In this document: in pieces, positions 26,638 through 36,696 of the stretch
How positions within the stretch are numbered: position 1 is the stretch's first letter
How the letters are laid out: every line of letters starts with the position of its first letter
NCBI RefSeq assembly: GCF_023016285.1
Contig: NZ_CP095413.1
Location: 1,054,001 to 1,118,000, forward strand
Length of the DNA: 64,000 nucleotides
Direction of reading: 5' to 3'
DNA from: Muricauda sp. SCSIO 64092
Lineage (GTDB): Bacteria > Bacteroidota > Bacteroidia > Flavobacteriales > Flavobacteriaceae
Notes under the pieces: model-generated
The model's input: only the letters and a program-made list of their open reading frames with translations
What the model was told of the DNA's origin: nothing
Databases searched by the model: none
Made by a program: the position numbers and the translations under genes

Positions 26638-27534
26638 ATGAAAGAGTACAACATCACAGTGGTTGAAACCAATAATCCCGCAATATTGAAGTTTGAGGCC
26701 AATCATTTTTTGGTCAAGGACAATTATGAGTATAAAAATATTGATGAAGCCAAGGATTCGCCTTTGGCCCAACAATTGTTTTATCTGCCTTTTATCAAAA
26801 CAGTTTATGTGTCCGGCAATTTTATTGCCCTGGAGCGCTATGATATTGTGCAATGGAGTGATGTGAAGGACGAGGTAGCCCAAAACTTGGTGGAATACCT
26901 GAATTCCGGTGAGCCAGTGGTGCTGGAATCCAATTCGCAAAAGAAAATACCCATCACGGTATATGCAGAAGTTACGCCCAATCCGGCGGTAATGAAATAT
27001 GTGGCGAACAAAGCTATTGTCCCTTCCACTTTTGAATTCAAAAATATAGACGAAGCCAAAGACTCGGAACTTGCCAAAAAACTATTTCATTTTCCTTTTG
27101 TAAAGGAAGTGTTTTTAGACCAGAACTATGTTTCCATTACCAAGTACGATATGGCGGATTGGACTGATATCACCATGGAACTTCGTGAGTTTATCCGTGA
27201 TTTTTTAGCTCAGGGCCAAGAAGTGGTTTCAGTAGATTCCATAGCAAAAGCTGAAGAATCGTCTTCCAAGGAGAACGTCGACCAACCACAAGACGAAACT
27301 TCGCTCCAAATCATCAATATTTTGGAAGAATATGTAAAACCGGCAGTGGCCAGTGATGGAGGGAACATCCTATTTCAATCCTATGAGGAGGACAGTAAAA
27401 CGGTAAACGTTATCCTCCAGGGGGCCTGTAGTGGATGCCCTTCCTCTACCTTCACCCTTAAAAATGGCATAGAGACCATGCTCAAAAACATGTTGGGGGA
27501 CAAAGTGAATGAAGTTGTGGCATTGAACGGCTGA
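26638..27534 (+). CDS. NifU-like iron-sulfur scaffold with duplicated N-domain
   Basis: A 298-aa protein. Two copies of the Nfu N-terminal domain (about 5-95 and 106-195) share the pattern NPA-(I/V)-(L/M)-K, FKNIDEAKDS and LFxxPFxKxVxxxxN; the C-terminal NifU domain (about 222-298) has the cluster-binding CSGC motif with Cys264 and Cys267. The C-domain binds a 4Fe-4S cluster between two subunits and passes it to apo-proteins. The duplication of the N-domain gives a longer protein than the usual 180-200 aa Nfu. Monocistronic or followed by dodecin 59 bases downstream. Confidence 0.92.
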   Translation: MKEYNITVVETNNPAILKFEANHFLVKDNYEYKNIDEAKDSPLAQQLFYLPFIKTVYVSGNFIALERYDIVQWSDVKDEVAQNLVEYLNSGEPVVLESNSQKKIPITVYAEVTPNPAVMKYVANKAIVPSTFEFKNIDEAKDSELAKKLFHFPFVKEVFLDQNYVSITKYDMADWTDITMELREFIRDFLAQGQEVVSVDSIAKAEESSSKENVDQPQDETSLQIINILEEYVKPAVASDGGNILFQSYEEDSKTVNVILQGACSGCPSSTFTLKNGIETMLKNMLGDKVNEVVALNG

Positions 27535-27593
27535 TACCATCGGGGAATTTGCCCAAATTCCGTATCTTGAAGGAATTCTAAAATTCACTGACT

Positions 27594-27794
27594 ATGGCAA
27601 TATTAAAAGTAATCGAAGTCTTGGCCAATTCCAGTAAAAGTTGGGAAGACGCCACAAGCAGGGCAGTAGAACAAGCATCAAAATCGGTTAAGAATATTCG
27701 TTCGGTATATGTAAACGAACAAAGCTGTACCGTTAAAGATGGCAAAGTGGATGAATATCGTGTAAACGTTAAAATTACGTTTGAAGTAAATTAA
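27594..27794 (+). CDS. Dodecin family flavin-binding protein
   Basis: A 66-aa protein that is almost entirely the dodecin fold: a first strand (LKVIEVLANSSKSWEDA), a helix with SWEDATSRAVEQASKSVKN, and two strands ending YRVNVKITFEV. Dodecins form hollow dodecamers that store and protect flavins such as riboflavin or FMN. The Trp in the SW pair stacks against the flavin in characterised members. A terminator follows directly. Confidence 0.93.
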   Translation: MAILKVIEVLANSSKSWEDATSRAVEQASKSVKNIRSVYVNEQSCTVKDGKVDEYRVNVKITFEVN

Positions 27795-27814
27795 TCCACC
27801 TAAGAACATACCTT

Positions 27815-27842
27815 AGCGCCATATCCATTGGCGCTTTTTTTT
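27815..27842 (+). terminator. Rho-independent terminator after dodecin
   Basis: AGCGCCA (27815-27821) pairs with TGGCGCT (27829-27835) with a seven-base loop, then eight T residues. It lies 20 bases after the dodecin stop codon. Confidence 0.9.
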
Positions 27843-27862
27843 GTGCTTAATCCAACTATGGA

Positions 27863-29962
27863 ATGAAAAAAACTAGTGGTCTTCTTTTATTGATTCTTAT
27901 CGTTTTGGGTTGCTCCCAAAAACCTGAAAAAATGAAACACAAGTACACCAACGCCCTTGTACATGAAACCAGCCCCTATTTATTACAACATGCCCATAAC
28001 CCCGTTAATTGGGAAGCTTGGAAACCAGAGGTTTTGGAACGGGCCAAAAAAGAGAACAAACCCTTATTGATAAGTATCGGTTATGCGGCATGCCACTGGT
28101 GCCATGTAATGGAAGATGAATGTTTTGAGGATGAAGAGGTGGCCCAAATGATGAATGAAAACTTCATTACCATAAAAATAGATCGTGAAGAACGACCGGA
28201 TGTGGATCAAATTTACATGGACGCCATCCAAATGATGACAGGTAATGGAGGGTGGCCCTTAAATGTAGTTGCCCTACCGGATGGAAGGCCGTTTTGGGGA
28301 GCTACCTATCTGCCCAAGGAGAACTGGATCAAATCATTGGAAAAACTTATTGAGCTGTACAAAACGGATTCCAAAAAGGTCGAGGAATATGCTACCAATC
28401 TTGAACGGGGGATAAAAGCCGTTAATCTTGTTGAAATCAATACGGACAACGGAAATTTCACCCTGGAGGAGCTAAGGGGTTCGGTCTCCAAATGGTCCAC
28501 CTATTTTGATACCTATTTAGGGGGGTACAAAAGGGCGCCCAAGTTTATGATGCCCAATAATCTTGAGTTTCTTATGCATTATGCGGTTTCCGAAGAAAAT
28601 GACAGTATCATGGAGTATGTGAATACCACACTCACCAGAATGGCCTATGGGGGGATTTTTGACCCTATTGATGGTGGTTTTTCCAGGTACTCCGTCGATA
28701 CCAAATGGCATGTACCCCATTTTGAAAAAATGTTGTACGATAATGGCCAATTGGTAAGCCTATATGCCAGGTCCTATGCCCTAACAAAAAATCCGTTGTA
28801 CAGGCAAGTCGTTGAAAAGTCCATTGGTTTTGTGGAAACCGAATTGTTGGACAAAAACGGTGGATTTTATTCCTCCCTTGATGCCGATAGTTACAATGCC
28901 TCCAATGAACTGGAAGAAGGTGCATTTTACGTTTGGAAAGAACGGGAATTGGATTCCATTTTAGGAGCGGATTTTCCTGTTTTCAAAGACTACTACAACA
29001 TCAATCCCTATGGCCTTTGGGAAGAGGGAAATTATGTACTTATCCGGGATAAGTCGGACAAAGAGATTGCCGATAAGCACCAAATTTCGATGGATGGGTT
29101 GAATTCGCAAATTTCCACCTCACTACAGAAGCTCAAAGCAGTTCGTGATGAACGTCCCAAACCCCGGCTTGATGACAAAATCCTGGCTTCCTGGAATGGA
29201 TTGATGCTCAAGGGTTTGGTCGATGCCCATCGCTACCTCCAAAACGAGCGTTATTTAACATTGGCCATAAACAATGCCAAATTTATAGAAAAGGAAATGG
29301 TAAAAGGTGATGGAACACTGTACAGAAACCATAAAAACGGGGAGAGTACCATCAATGCCTTTCTAGATGATTATGCCACCGTAATTGAGGGTTATTTAAG
29401 TTTGTATGAAGTGACCTTTGACCAGCAGTGGTTGTCCAGGGCCAAAGAATTGACCAATACGGCCATTTCCCATTTTAAGGATGGTGAAAGTGGTATGTTT
29501 TTTTATACTTCAAATCAAGATGAAGATTTGATCAGAAGGTCCATTGAAGTAAACGACAATGTTATTTCCGCCTCCAACTCCATTATGGCCATAAACCTAT
29601 TGAAGCTTCACAAATTGTTTCCTGAGGAAGGTTACGGAGAACAGGCGGGCCAAATGGTCCGAAACGTTCAGGACAATTTTCCGGACAATGGACAGAGTTT
29701 CGCCAATTGGTTACATCTGGTGCTTTTCCAAAACAAAAACTTCTATGAAATTGCCGTAGTCGGCGACGATTACAAATCACTGGGAAAAGAGCTATCTTCC
29801 CATTACCTTCCCAATAGCATATTGGTTGGATCGCAGCGGGAAGGTTCCATGGATTTGCTCAAAAACAGGTACAACGAGGGGCAAACCTTGATCTATGTCT
29901 GTATTGAAGGTACTTGTAAATTGCCGGTAACTTCCATCGAGCGTGTACTGGCGCAACTCTAG
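27863..29962 (+). CDS. DUF255/YyaL-type thioredoxin-domain lipoprotein
   Basis: A 699-aa protein. Lipobox VLGC with Cys17, unusual because most YyaL/SSP411 homologues are cytosolic. Residues 25-185 are the DUF255 thioredoxin-like domain, with the family landmark NPVNWEAW and the active-site-like CHWCH (Cys77, Cys80), followed by [13 protein letters not shown] and [10 protein letters not shown]. Residues 190-690 form the alpha/alpha-barrel resembling glycoside hydrolases and N-acylglucosamine epimerases, with [11 protein letters not shown]. The family is widespread but its reaction is not established. The 20-base gap to the dodecin terminator implies its own promoter. Confidence 0.9.
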   Translation: MKKTSGLLLLILIVLGCSQKPEKMKHKYTNALVHETSPYLLQHAHNPVNWEAWKPEVLERAKKENKPLLISIGYAACHWCHVMEDECFEDEEVAQMMNENFITIKIDREERPDVDQIYMDAIQMMTGNGGWPLNVVALPDGRPFWGATYLPKENWIKSLEKLIELYKTDSKKVEEYATNLERGIKAVNLVEINTDNGNFTLEELRGSVSKWSTYFDTYLGGYKRAPKFMMPNNLEFLMHYAVSEENDSIMEYVNTTLTRMAYGGIFDPIDGGFSRYSVDTKWHVPHFEKMLYDNGQLVSLYARSYALTKNPLYRQVVEKSIGFVETELLDKNGGFYSSLDADSYNASNELEEGAFYVWKERELDSILGADFPVFKDYYNINPYGLWEEGNYVLIRDKSDKEIADKHQISMDGLNSQISTSLQKLKAVRDERPKPRLDDKILASWNGLMLKGLVDAHRYLQNERYLTLAINNAKFIEKEMVKGDGTLYRNHKNGESTINAFLDDYATVIEGYLSLYEVTFDQQWLSRAKELTNTAISHFKDGESGMFFYTSNQDEDLIRRSIEVNDNVISASNSIMAINLLKLHKLFPEEGYGEQAGQMVRNVQDNFPDNGQSFANWLHLVLFQNKNFYEIAVVGDDYKSLGKELSSHYLPNSILVGSQREGSMDLLKNRYNEGQTLIYVCIEGTCKLPVTSIERVLAQL

Positions 29963-29999
29963 TCGCGACAGAAGTTTAACCAAAGTTTAAAATCCATTA

Positions 30000-30031
30000 T
30001 TTGATATCGAGTCTTTATTAACGTATTTTTT
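30000..30031 (+). promoter_or_regulatory. Possible promoter of the MscS gene
   Basis: TTTG at 30000-30003 and TATTTTTT at 30024-30031, 20 bases apart, resemble the Bacteroidota -33 TTTG and -7 TAnnTTTG elements (the last G is replaced by T). The ATG is at 30047. Confidence 0.4.
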
Positions 30032-30046
30032 TCAAAATCCCAAACG

Positions 30047-30880
30047 ATGTTAGAAGAACTGAACAACTACGAACAGCATATTGAAAAAGCCATAGATTGG
30101 TTTTGGAACCTACTCCCCAATCTTATTTTGGCCGTTGTCATTTTAATTATAGGCCTTTGGGTAATCAAGTTCATCAATAGGATTGTACGAAAGTTCTTTG
30201 AACGAAAGGACTACGATCTTGCCTTGGAGTCCTTTCTACAGAGTTTTATAAATATCACCTTAAAAGTATTGTTGGCCGTACTGGTGGTAACCCAGTTGGG
30301 GGTTAAGACCTCTTCCCTTATTGCCATGTTAGGGGCCGCAGGCCTCGCCATTGGTCTTGCCTTACAAGGCTCGCTGGCCAATTTTGCAGGTGGTGTGCTC
30401 ATCTTGTTGTTCAAACCATTCAAAGTAGGCGATTGGATTTCTGCACAGGGCGTGGATGGATCGGTAAAGGAAATATCCATTTTTAATACCAAGCTCAACA
30501 CTTTTGGTAATCAAATTGCTATTGTTCCCAATGGTATCCTTGCCAATGGCAATATTGTTAACTACAGTGCAGAACCCAACAGAAGGGAAAACTACAAGGT
30601 AGGTATAGGCTACGGTTCCAATATCAAAACGGCCAAAGACATCCTATTGGACATTTGTGCCCAGGACGATCGAATCCTCAAGGAACCTGCCCCTGAGGTT
30701 TATGTGGACAGTCTTGGGGACAGTTCCGTTAACCTCACGTTGCGTTTTTGGGCCCCCAACGATGTGTTTTGGCCCGCCCGGTTTGATCTAATTGAACAAT
30801 CAAAATTGCGATTTGATGAGGCCGGAATAGAAATCCCATTCCCACAACGGGTAGTTCATCAGATTCCTGGGGAAGATTAA
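30047..30880 (+). CDS. Small-conductance mechanosensitive channel (MscS family)
   Basis: A 277-aa inner-membrane channel of typical MscS length. Three transmembrane helices (about 25-45, 65-85, 92-120), the last being the Gly/Ala-rich pore helix GAAGLAIGLALQGSLANFAGG, followed by the beta domain (KVGDWI) and the C-terminal alpha/beta domain (TLRFWAP). It opens under hypo-osmotic stress to release solutes. It converges on tsaB with an eight-base gap. Confidence 0.94.
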   Translation: MLEELNNYEQHIEKAIDWFWNLLPNLILAVVILIIGLWVIKFINRIVRKFFERKDYDLALESFLQSFINITLKVLLAVLVVTQLGVKTSSLIAMLGAAGLAIGLALQGSLANFAGGVLILLFKPFKVGDWISAQGVDGSVKEISIFNTKLNTFGNQIAIVPNGILANGNIVNYSAEPNRRENYKVGIGYGSNIKTAKDILLDICAQDDRILKEPAPEVYVDSLGDSSVNLTLRFWAPNDVFWPARFDLIEQSKLRFDEAGIEIPFPQRVVHQIPGED

Positions 30881-30888
30881 GGGCCTGT

Positions 30889-31566
30889 CTAAGCCTTTTT
30901 TCTGCTTTGGAGGACAAAATCCTTGAGATAATACGGTTCAAAATAGGCCATATCCTCAAAGTCCTTGGTTTCATATTTTTTAGTTGCTATGGTGACCATT
31001 TCCTTTGCGGAAGGGACAATGCTTCCATCAATGTGGATGTTATCATGTGATAGCACACCACGGCATTTTTCCGCTCCATTGCCTATTAAATGGACTCGTG
31101 GGGCCATCATGTAATCCGAGAAGGAACCCTCATTGATGATTTCTGCCCGGGTTTCACGGATTTCGGTATGGGCTGCGTCAAAAACAGCAGCATACACCTC
31201 CATTCTTCTTGCATCGATAAGTGGAACAATAACTTCTCCCGTTTCAACTTTTAACTGGTGGGCCATGCCCAATAAGGTAGGGGTTGCGATCAAAGGCAAA
31301 TCCAGGGAAAAACATAAGCCTTTGGCTGAAGATACGCCTATTCTTAAACCCGTGTAGGAACCCGGTCCCTTACTTACGGCAACCGCATCCAAATCCGAAA
31401 AAGATAATGATGCCTCGATCAGTACTTGCTCAACAAAAATGTGCAATTGTTCCGAATGGGAATAATTCGGCGAATTTTCTTCCACCAAACCAACCACTTC
31501 CCCATTTACACCCAAAGCCACCGAGCAATTGGTGGTCGCCGTTTCCAAACAAAGGATTTTTGCCAT
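30889..31566 (-). CDS. tsaB: tRNA t6A biosynthesis protein TsaB
   Basis: A 225-aa member of the ASKHA fold. Opens with ILCLETATTNCSVAL, then SKGPGSYTGLRIGVSSAKGL, the TsaB hallmark. TsaB with TsaD and TsaE transfers threonylcarbamoyl to A37 of tRNAs reading ANN codons. Length is normal. It lies upstream of nothing else in its operon; the efflux operon ahead of it ends with a terminator at 31622-31640. Confidence 0.94.
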   Translation of the reverse strand: MAKILCLETATTNCSVALGVNGEVVGLVEENSPNYSHSEQLHIFVEQVLIEASLSFSDLDAVAVSKGPGSYTGLRIGVSSAKGLCFSLDLPLIATPTLLGMAHQLKVETGEVIVPLIDARRMEVYAAVFDAAHTEIRETRAEIINEGSFSDYMMAPRVHLIGNGAEKCRGVLSHDNIHIDGSIVPSAKEMVTIATKKYETKDFEDMAYFEPYYLKDFVLQSRKKA

Positions 31567-31603
31567 AGGGCAAAGATAGAGGACCTACTGCTATTTTATA
31601 AAA

Positions 31604-31640
31604 GGTTGGGCGAAACAAAAACCCCTCCAAATAGGAGGGG
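31604..31640 (-). terminator. Terminator of the efflux operon
   Basis: On the minus strand CCCCTCC and GGAGGGG form a 7-bp GC stem (31622-31628 with 31634-31640, five-base loop) followed by TTTTTGTTT. It lies 12 bases after the tolC-family stop codon. Confidence 0.88.
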
Positions 31641-31652
31641 ACAACTTTAAAT

Positions 31653-33020
31653 TTAGTTGAGTTGAATCGGAAGTCCAAAATAGAACTCCAATATTTTTAA
31701 TCGGAAGATATAATCGTATTTACTTCTAATGACACTGGCGCGAGCATCATCCAGACGGGCCTGGGACTGCCCAAAATCAAACGCATTTAAAAGCCCAACG
31801 TCAAATCGGTCCTTGGCATATTGGTAGGCGACTTCCCTGGCCTCCAAGGTTTTTTCCGCTGCTTCATACGCTTTCCCAAACGTGGTGACATCAACATAGG
31901 CCTGTTGAATGGTTGCTTCCAGCGTTAGTTTGTCCAATTCAAATTGAAGTTTGGTCCGTTCCAAATTGATTTTTGAACGTTTTACGCTGTTTCGGGTGTT
32001 CCACCCGTTAAAAATTGGAACATTTACTTGCGCCCCATAAGAAATACCATCAAAAATCCATAATTGATCTTTAAAACTTGGCGTAAAAAATTCTTGGGGT
32101 ACGTCCGGGCCAAGTCCGGATACAGGAATGAGTGCATTATCGGAATACCGGGTACCGTAATTAAAAAAGGCACCAATTGTTGGCAAATAGGCTCCTTTTG
32201 CGATTTCCAGGTCCTTTTCGGCCAAAGCTACATTGGTTTCCGAAAATCTGATGTCATTCCTAAACTCCATTGCCTTGGCAAAAATGGATTTTGCCGAATT
32301 GTTCAAAATATCTGATGGAGGTACCTCAAAACCTTCATCCACTACATCAAAATTTTCGTAATCCGTAATCTGCAAAAGCTGGGCCAGGTTTATTCTGGAA
32401 ATGGTGACCAAGCCCTCATTATTTACGATCTGTTGTTCTTGCGTGGCGGCCGTAGCCTCAATTTCCAATAAGTCCCCACGGGGAACCACCCCGGATTCCA
32501 CCAATTCCCGGTTCCGTTTCATATCCTGTTCCGTCACGGCATATTGCGCCCGGGCCACATTTAAGGCTTCCTTATTGCTTATCACTTGTAAATAGGCATC
32601 GGCTACACGCAAACGTATATCATCCTTTAGATCATCCAACCGGTATTGGTTGGCAATTGCGTTCATCTTGGCACGTTGCAATTGCTTTATGTTCCTTAGA
32701 CCATCAAACAAGGTAAGGTTGGAACCAAACCCACCATTTACGTTGTTTTGGGTTTCATTGGTCGGTAAGTTGTTCGTTGGGTTAATGGAGAAACCGGTGT
32801 TACTGGAGGCGCTGATATTACCATTTAAATCGGGCAGTAAGCTCCCAATTGCATCGGATTTATCAATTTTGGCATTCTCCAAATCCAATTCAAACTGTTC
32901 TACGGTCAAGTTGTTCTCTACAGCATAAATCACACATTCCTCCAACGTCCATTTCTTTACTTGTGCATTCATTGAAAAAATGGCACAAAAAAGTACTAGT
33001 ACTGAAACTTTTGATTTCAT
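31653..33020 (-). CDS. TolC-family outer-membrane efflux protein
   Basis: A 455-aa exported protein (signal peptide about 1-19, ending MNAQ). Two OEP repeats: the first opens WTLEECVIYAVENNLTVEQ, and long heptad-like helices follow (for example NVARAQYAVTEQDMKRNRELV and YEAAEKTLEAREVAYQYA, the second copy). It forms the outer-membrane channel and periplasmic tunnel of a tripartite pump. It is the last gene of the eight-gene efflux operon, 38 bases after the second adaptor. Confidence 0.94.
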   Translation of the reverse strand: MKSKVSVLVLFCAIFSMNAQVKKWTLEECVIYAVENNLTVEQFELDLENAKIDKSDAIGSLLPDLNGNISASSNTGFSINPTNNLPTNETQNNVNGGFGSNLTLFDGLRNIKQLQRAKMNAIANQYRLDDLKDDIRLRVADAYLQVISNKEALNVARAQYAVTEQDMKRNRELVESGVVPRGDLLEIEATAATQEQQIVNNEGLVTISRINLAQLLQITDYENFDVVDEGFEVPPSDILNNSAKSIFAKAMEFRNDIRFSETNVALAEKDLEIAKGAYLPTIGAFFNYGTRYSDNALIPVSGLGPDVPQEFFTPSFKDQLWIFDGISYGAQVNVPIFNGWNTRNSVKRSKINLERTKLQFELDKLTLEATIQQAYVDVTTFGKAYEAAEKTLEAREVAYQYAKDRFDVGLLNAFDFGQSQARLDDARASVIRSKYDYIFRLKILEFYFGLPIQLN

Positions 33021-33058
33021 TCGTTTTTTGATTTTTGATATGTTATTTGGTTGGTCTA

Positions 33059-34171
33059 TTAAGAATCTTCGTCGCTCTTTTTCTCGAGTTTATTCCAAAC
33101 CTTGATTTTGGCTTCCTCGTCTATTCCCGACAAAATCTCCACATCAATCCCATCACTGACGCCTAATTCCAGCTCTTTTTTCTCAAATTCATTTTCGGCA
33201 ACTTCGACTTCCACAAATGGTTTATCGGTTTCCTCATCAAACTGGAGAAGGGCTTCCTTAATGGCCAAAACATCTTTTTTCTCTTCTAAAACAATGGAGG
33301 CATTTGCACTATAGCCCGCGCGGACATAGGTACTATCGCTTACAACCAAATCCCCTTCGATCTTGAATTGAACGGCCCCTTCTTCCTCAACCCCCTTGGG
33401 AGCAATAAACTTTAGTTTTGCATCAAACTTATCTTTTTCCAATGCGCCCAAGCTTATTTCCAAAGGCATGCCAACATTAAGTTTACCCACTTCTGCCTCA
33501 TCCACTTCACCTTCAAAAATCATTTTGGTCATATCTGCAATAGTGGCTATTGTAGTCCCATCATTGAAGTTGTTACTTTGAATGACCTGATCTCCTTCTT
33601 TGACCGGGATTTCCAGTATGGTGCCCGATACGGTGGCCTTAATGTCCGTATTGGCACTGACCGATCCCCCAACGGAACCCTTCAAAATGATCTTATAGTC
33701 GTTTTGCGCATTTTCCAATTCCAGTTTGGCCTGCTGGTACGTCAATTCTATGTTCTGAAAATCCTGGGCCGCTACAACACCTTTGGCAAATAAGTCCTTA
33801 TTTCGGTTAAATTCCAATTCGGCATTACTAAGGGCAACCCTGGCATTGTTGACGCGTCCCTTTGCCTGGTATAGGGACTGCTCATTGGGCACTACCTTAA
33901 TAACCGCAATCAACTCGCCCGCCTTGACCTCGGCGCCTTCATCCAAATAAATTTTGTCAATGATTCCCGTAATTTGAGGCTTGATGTTGATTTCGTCCTC
34001 TGGAATAACTTTTCCCGTTACGATTACTTTGTTCACAATATCCTTTCGCTCCACGGTTTCTGTTTCGTATAGCTGCTTAGGTGTGCTGTTCTGCTTAAGA
34101 AAGTACACTATGGCGTACAAAATACCCACACATAAAACACCTATTAATCCGTACTTAACATACTTGTTCAT
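33059..34171 (-). CDS. HlyD/MacA-type periplasmic adaptor, copy 2
   Basis: A 370-aa membrane-fusion protein: N-terminal anchor (5-25), split lipoyl domain (ITGIIDKIYLDEGAEVKAGE and VSGTILEIPVKEGDQV), an intervening helical hairpin (about 95-165), a beta-barrel (MIFEGEVDEAEVGKL), and a membrane-proximal domain. It is clearly paralogous to the adaptor at 37491 (same NFN(D/E)GTTIA segment and MIFEGxVDExEVG block). Links the permease complex to the TolC channel. Lies between a permease and the tolC gene. Confidence 0.93.
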   Translation of the reverse strand: MNKYVKYGLIGVLCVGILYAIVYFLKQNSTPKQLYETETVERKDIVNKVIVTGKVIPEDEINIKPQITGIIDKIYLDEGAEVKAGELIAVIKVVPNEQSLYQAKGRVNNARVALSNAELEFNRNKDLFAKGVVAAQDFQNIELTYQQAKLELENAQNDYKIILKGSVGGSVSANTDIKATVSGTILEIPVKEGDQVIQSNNFNDGTTIATIADMTKMIFEGEVDEAEVGKLNVGMPLEISLGALEKDKFDAKLKFIAPKGVEEEGAVQFKIEGDLVVSDSTYVRAGYSANASIVLEEKKDVLAIKEALLQFDEETDKPFVEVEVAENEFEKKELELGVSDGIDVEILSGIDEEAKIKVWNKLEKKSDEDS

Positions 34172-34207
34172 TGCTCTCTATTTGATTGTTATTTAATTCT
34201 AAATTGG

Positions 34208-35464
34208 TTATTCTTCTCTAAGTGCTTCTATGGGCCGCACTTTAATGGCCCTATTGGCGGGCAATAGTCCTATCAATACACTGAGACCCACCATTAATAA
34301 AAAGGATATACTGAACTGGGGAATACTGACCATAGGATTTGCAAAAGGGAAATCATCACCACTGCCCCATAAACTATTCAATATGGCCAAAATACCCACG
34401 GAGATCGCAAAACCGATCAAGCCGGCAAAAGCCGTTAGTACAATGGCCTCAACAACAATTTGGCGTTTTACCACAATTGGAGTAGCCCCAAGTGCCCTCC
34501 TGACCCCAATCTCCTTGGTTCGCTCCTTTACGGTAATCAAGAGGATATTACTAATGGCGATAACACCTGCCAGTAAGGTAAAGATGCCCACAAAGAACGA
34601 GAAGCCTTTTAACACGTTGGTGAATGCACTGATATTGTTGAAAATCTCGGACATATCAAAACTTCCAATGGCCCTTTCATCATTGGGGGCAATATCATAT
34701 TTGTTCTTGAGAATGGCCTTAATTTGGTTCTCTACGACGGCAACTTTGGTACTGGGGTCCACCGCAATGGCCATCCAGCCCATTCTGTCCCCGGAATTAA
34801 AGGCCTTTTGGAAAGTTGTAAAGGGAATAAAAACGGCATTTTCACCATCAATATTAATATTGTTGTTGGGCTTATAAATCCCAACCACGGAAAAGAAAAC
34901 CCCATTTATCCTGATATCTTCCCCGATGGCGTCTTCCCCTTTTTCAAAAAGGAGTTTATAGGTCTCTTCACCAATAACACATACTTTCTTGGAGTGTTCA
35001 ATGTCGTTATCGTTCAAAAAACGTCCTTCGACCAACTTCTTTTTAGTGATATTATCGATTTCCGGATAGTCCCCATAAACCGAGGACCCACTGGTTTGCC
35101 CTTTTCTATAAACCGTCACGATATCCCTATGACTGCCCAATTCTATTCTAGGGGCCAATACTTCAATTTCAGGAATTTGTTCCTTCAATATGCTTGCATC
35201 CTCAATTTTATACCGAATCCTACGTCCTCGCTCAAATCCTTTATAAGGTTCGGAAGTCCGCTGGCCCCAGACAAATAGACTGTTGGAAGCGGTTCCCGCA
35301 AAAATCTTGTCAAATCCATTGCTCATCCCATTGGCAGAACCCAAGAGGAGTACCAAAATCATCATTGCAAAGATGACCCCCAGCATGGTCAGGAAAGTCC
35401 GGAACATGTTTTTGCCCAGGGTGTGGAAAATCTCAAACCATAAATCTCTATCGAACAGCCACAT
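34208..35464 (-). CDS. MacB-type ABC permease D
   Basis: A 418-aa permease with one N-terminal helix (about 21-43), a periplasmic MacB core domain (about 50-265) and three C-terminal helices of an FtsX domain with the motif RTKEIGVRRALGATP. In its N-terminal part (FRTFLTMLGV, then NSLFVWGQRTSEPYKGF) it resembles permease B at 38647 more than permease C beside it. Two bases separate it from permease C, so C and D are probably a heterodimer. Confidence 0.92.
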   Translation of the reverse strand: MWLFDRDLWFEIFHTLGKNMFRTFLTMLGVIFAMMILVLLLGSANGMSNGFDKIFAGTASNSLFVWGQRTSEPYKGFERGRRIRYKIEDASILKEQIPEIEVLAPRIELGSHRDIVTVYRKGQTSGSSVYGDYPEIDNITKKKLVEGRFLNDNDIEHSKKVCVIGEETYKLLFEKGEDAIGEDIRINGVFFSVVGIYKPNNNINIDGENAVFIPFTTFQKAFNSGDRMGWMAIAVDPSTKVAVVENQIKAILKNKYDIAPNDERAIGSFDMSEIFNNISAFTNVLKGFSFFVGIFTLLAGVIAISNILLITVKERTKEIGVRRALGATPIVVKRQIVVEAIVLTAFAGLIGFAISVGILAILNSLWGSGDDFPFANPMVSIPQFSISFLLMVGLSVLIGLLPANRAIKVRPIEALREE

Positions 35465-35466
35465 AA

Positions 35467-36696
35467 TTATTTATCACTTAAGGCAACAATAGGTTTCACG
35501 TTGGCCGCCTTTATAGCAGGGATAAGTCCCGCCAAAACACCGGCAATAATCAAGACTATCGTTGCGGTAATTACTGTTGAAGCACTCACGTTGGGATTGG
35601 TAAATGCCGGGGTATTGATTGTTGGCCCCACCAAGGAAAGGATGAGCCACGCAAACAACAAACCTATAAAACCGGAAAGTGCCGTTATAAAAATGGATTC
35701 CAATAAAACCAGGTTAACAATTTGATTGGGTCTTGCTCCCAATGCCTTACGTACCCCAATCTCCTTGGTTCGTTCTTTAATGGTAAAGACCATAATATTA
35801 CCGATACCCACAATCCCGGCAATTAAAATCAAAAAACCGACCCCAATGCCTATGGCTTTTAAAACTGAAGTGAAGTTGCTGATATCATCAAAGGCCTCCG
35901 CATAGTTCCAAACAAAGAGCCCTGCCTGATCTTCTGGAGCCACTTTATGTCTTCTTTTCATGACGGTCTCGAGTTTATCGGAAAACTCCAGGGCCTTGGT
36001 CAAATCATAGTTGGGATTGTAAGTCAAAAGGATGGCATTAATATCGTTTGTATTTCCATATATGCGTTGGTAGGTACTTATGGGCGCATAAATACGTCTT
36101 TCGGCATTGTCATCACCTTCGTCAATAAAAACCCCAATAACTTTGAAAGGAAGACCGTTGAATTCCACAAACTGTCCTATGGGGTCCTCTTTGTCAAAAA
36201 GATCTTCGGCAACTTTTCTTCCAATCACAGCCACCTTTGCTTTGTTTATTTGATCGGCTTCATTGATAAATCGGCCGGAAATGACTATGGTTTTCTCTAT
36301 AATTTGATGGTCCGGATGTACAGCTTGTACAGAATACGTTCCCGTTTCAGCTTTATATCTTGCCACGGTATTGGCATAATACCTCCCGCTTATCTCCACA
36401 AAATCTTCCGGAAAACTTTTTTCGATAAACTCGATATCATCATTTTTGAACTGCACCCGTCGTCCTGCTTCAAAACCCGCATAAGCTTCTGAAGTAGTTC
36501 CTGGCCTTACAAAAATGGAATTGGTGGCATCATCATTAAACTGGGAATAAAACCCGTTTTGCATGCCATTGACAGAGGCCAACAACATCACCAAAATGAA
36601 AATCGCCCACCCCACTGAGAAACCGGTTAAAAAGGTTCTTAGCTTGTTCTTTTTGATGGTATTAAATATTTCTTGCCAAATATCCCTATCAAACAT
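35467..36696 (-). CDS. MacB-type ABC permease C
   Basis: A 409-aa permease, same layout as its neighbours: N-terminal helix, MacB periplasmic domain, FtsX helices with RTKEIGVRKALGARP. Its N-terminus (WQEIFNTIKKNKLRTFLTG) is close to permease A at 39909 (WQEIFDTIRKNKLRTFLTG), marking A and C as one type and B and D as the other. The start overlaps the ATPase gene by eight bases. Confidence 0.92.
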   Translation of the reverse strand: MFDRDIWQEIFNTIKKNKLRTFLTGFSVGWAIFILVMLLASVNGMQNGFYSQFNDDATNSIFVRPGTTSEAYAGFEAGRRVQFKNDDIEFIEKSFPEDFVEISGRYYANTVARYKAETGTYSVQAVHPDHQIIEKTIVISGRFINEADQINKAKVAVIGRKVAEDLFDKEDPIGQFVEFNGLPFKVIGVFIDEGDDNAERRIYAPISTYQRIYGNTNDINAILLTYNPNYDLTKALEFSDKLETVMKRRHKVAPEDQAGLFVWNYAEAFDDISNFTSVLKAIGIGVGFLILIAGIVGIGNIMVFTIKERTKEIGVRKALGARPNQIVNLVLLESIFITALSGFIGLLFAWLILSLVGPTINTPAFTNPNVSASTVITATIVLIIAGVLAGLIPAIKAANVKPIVALSDK

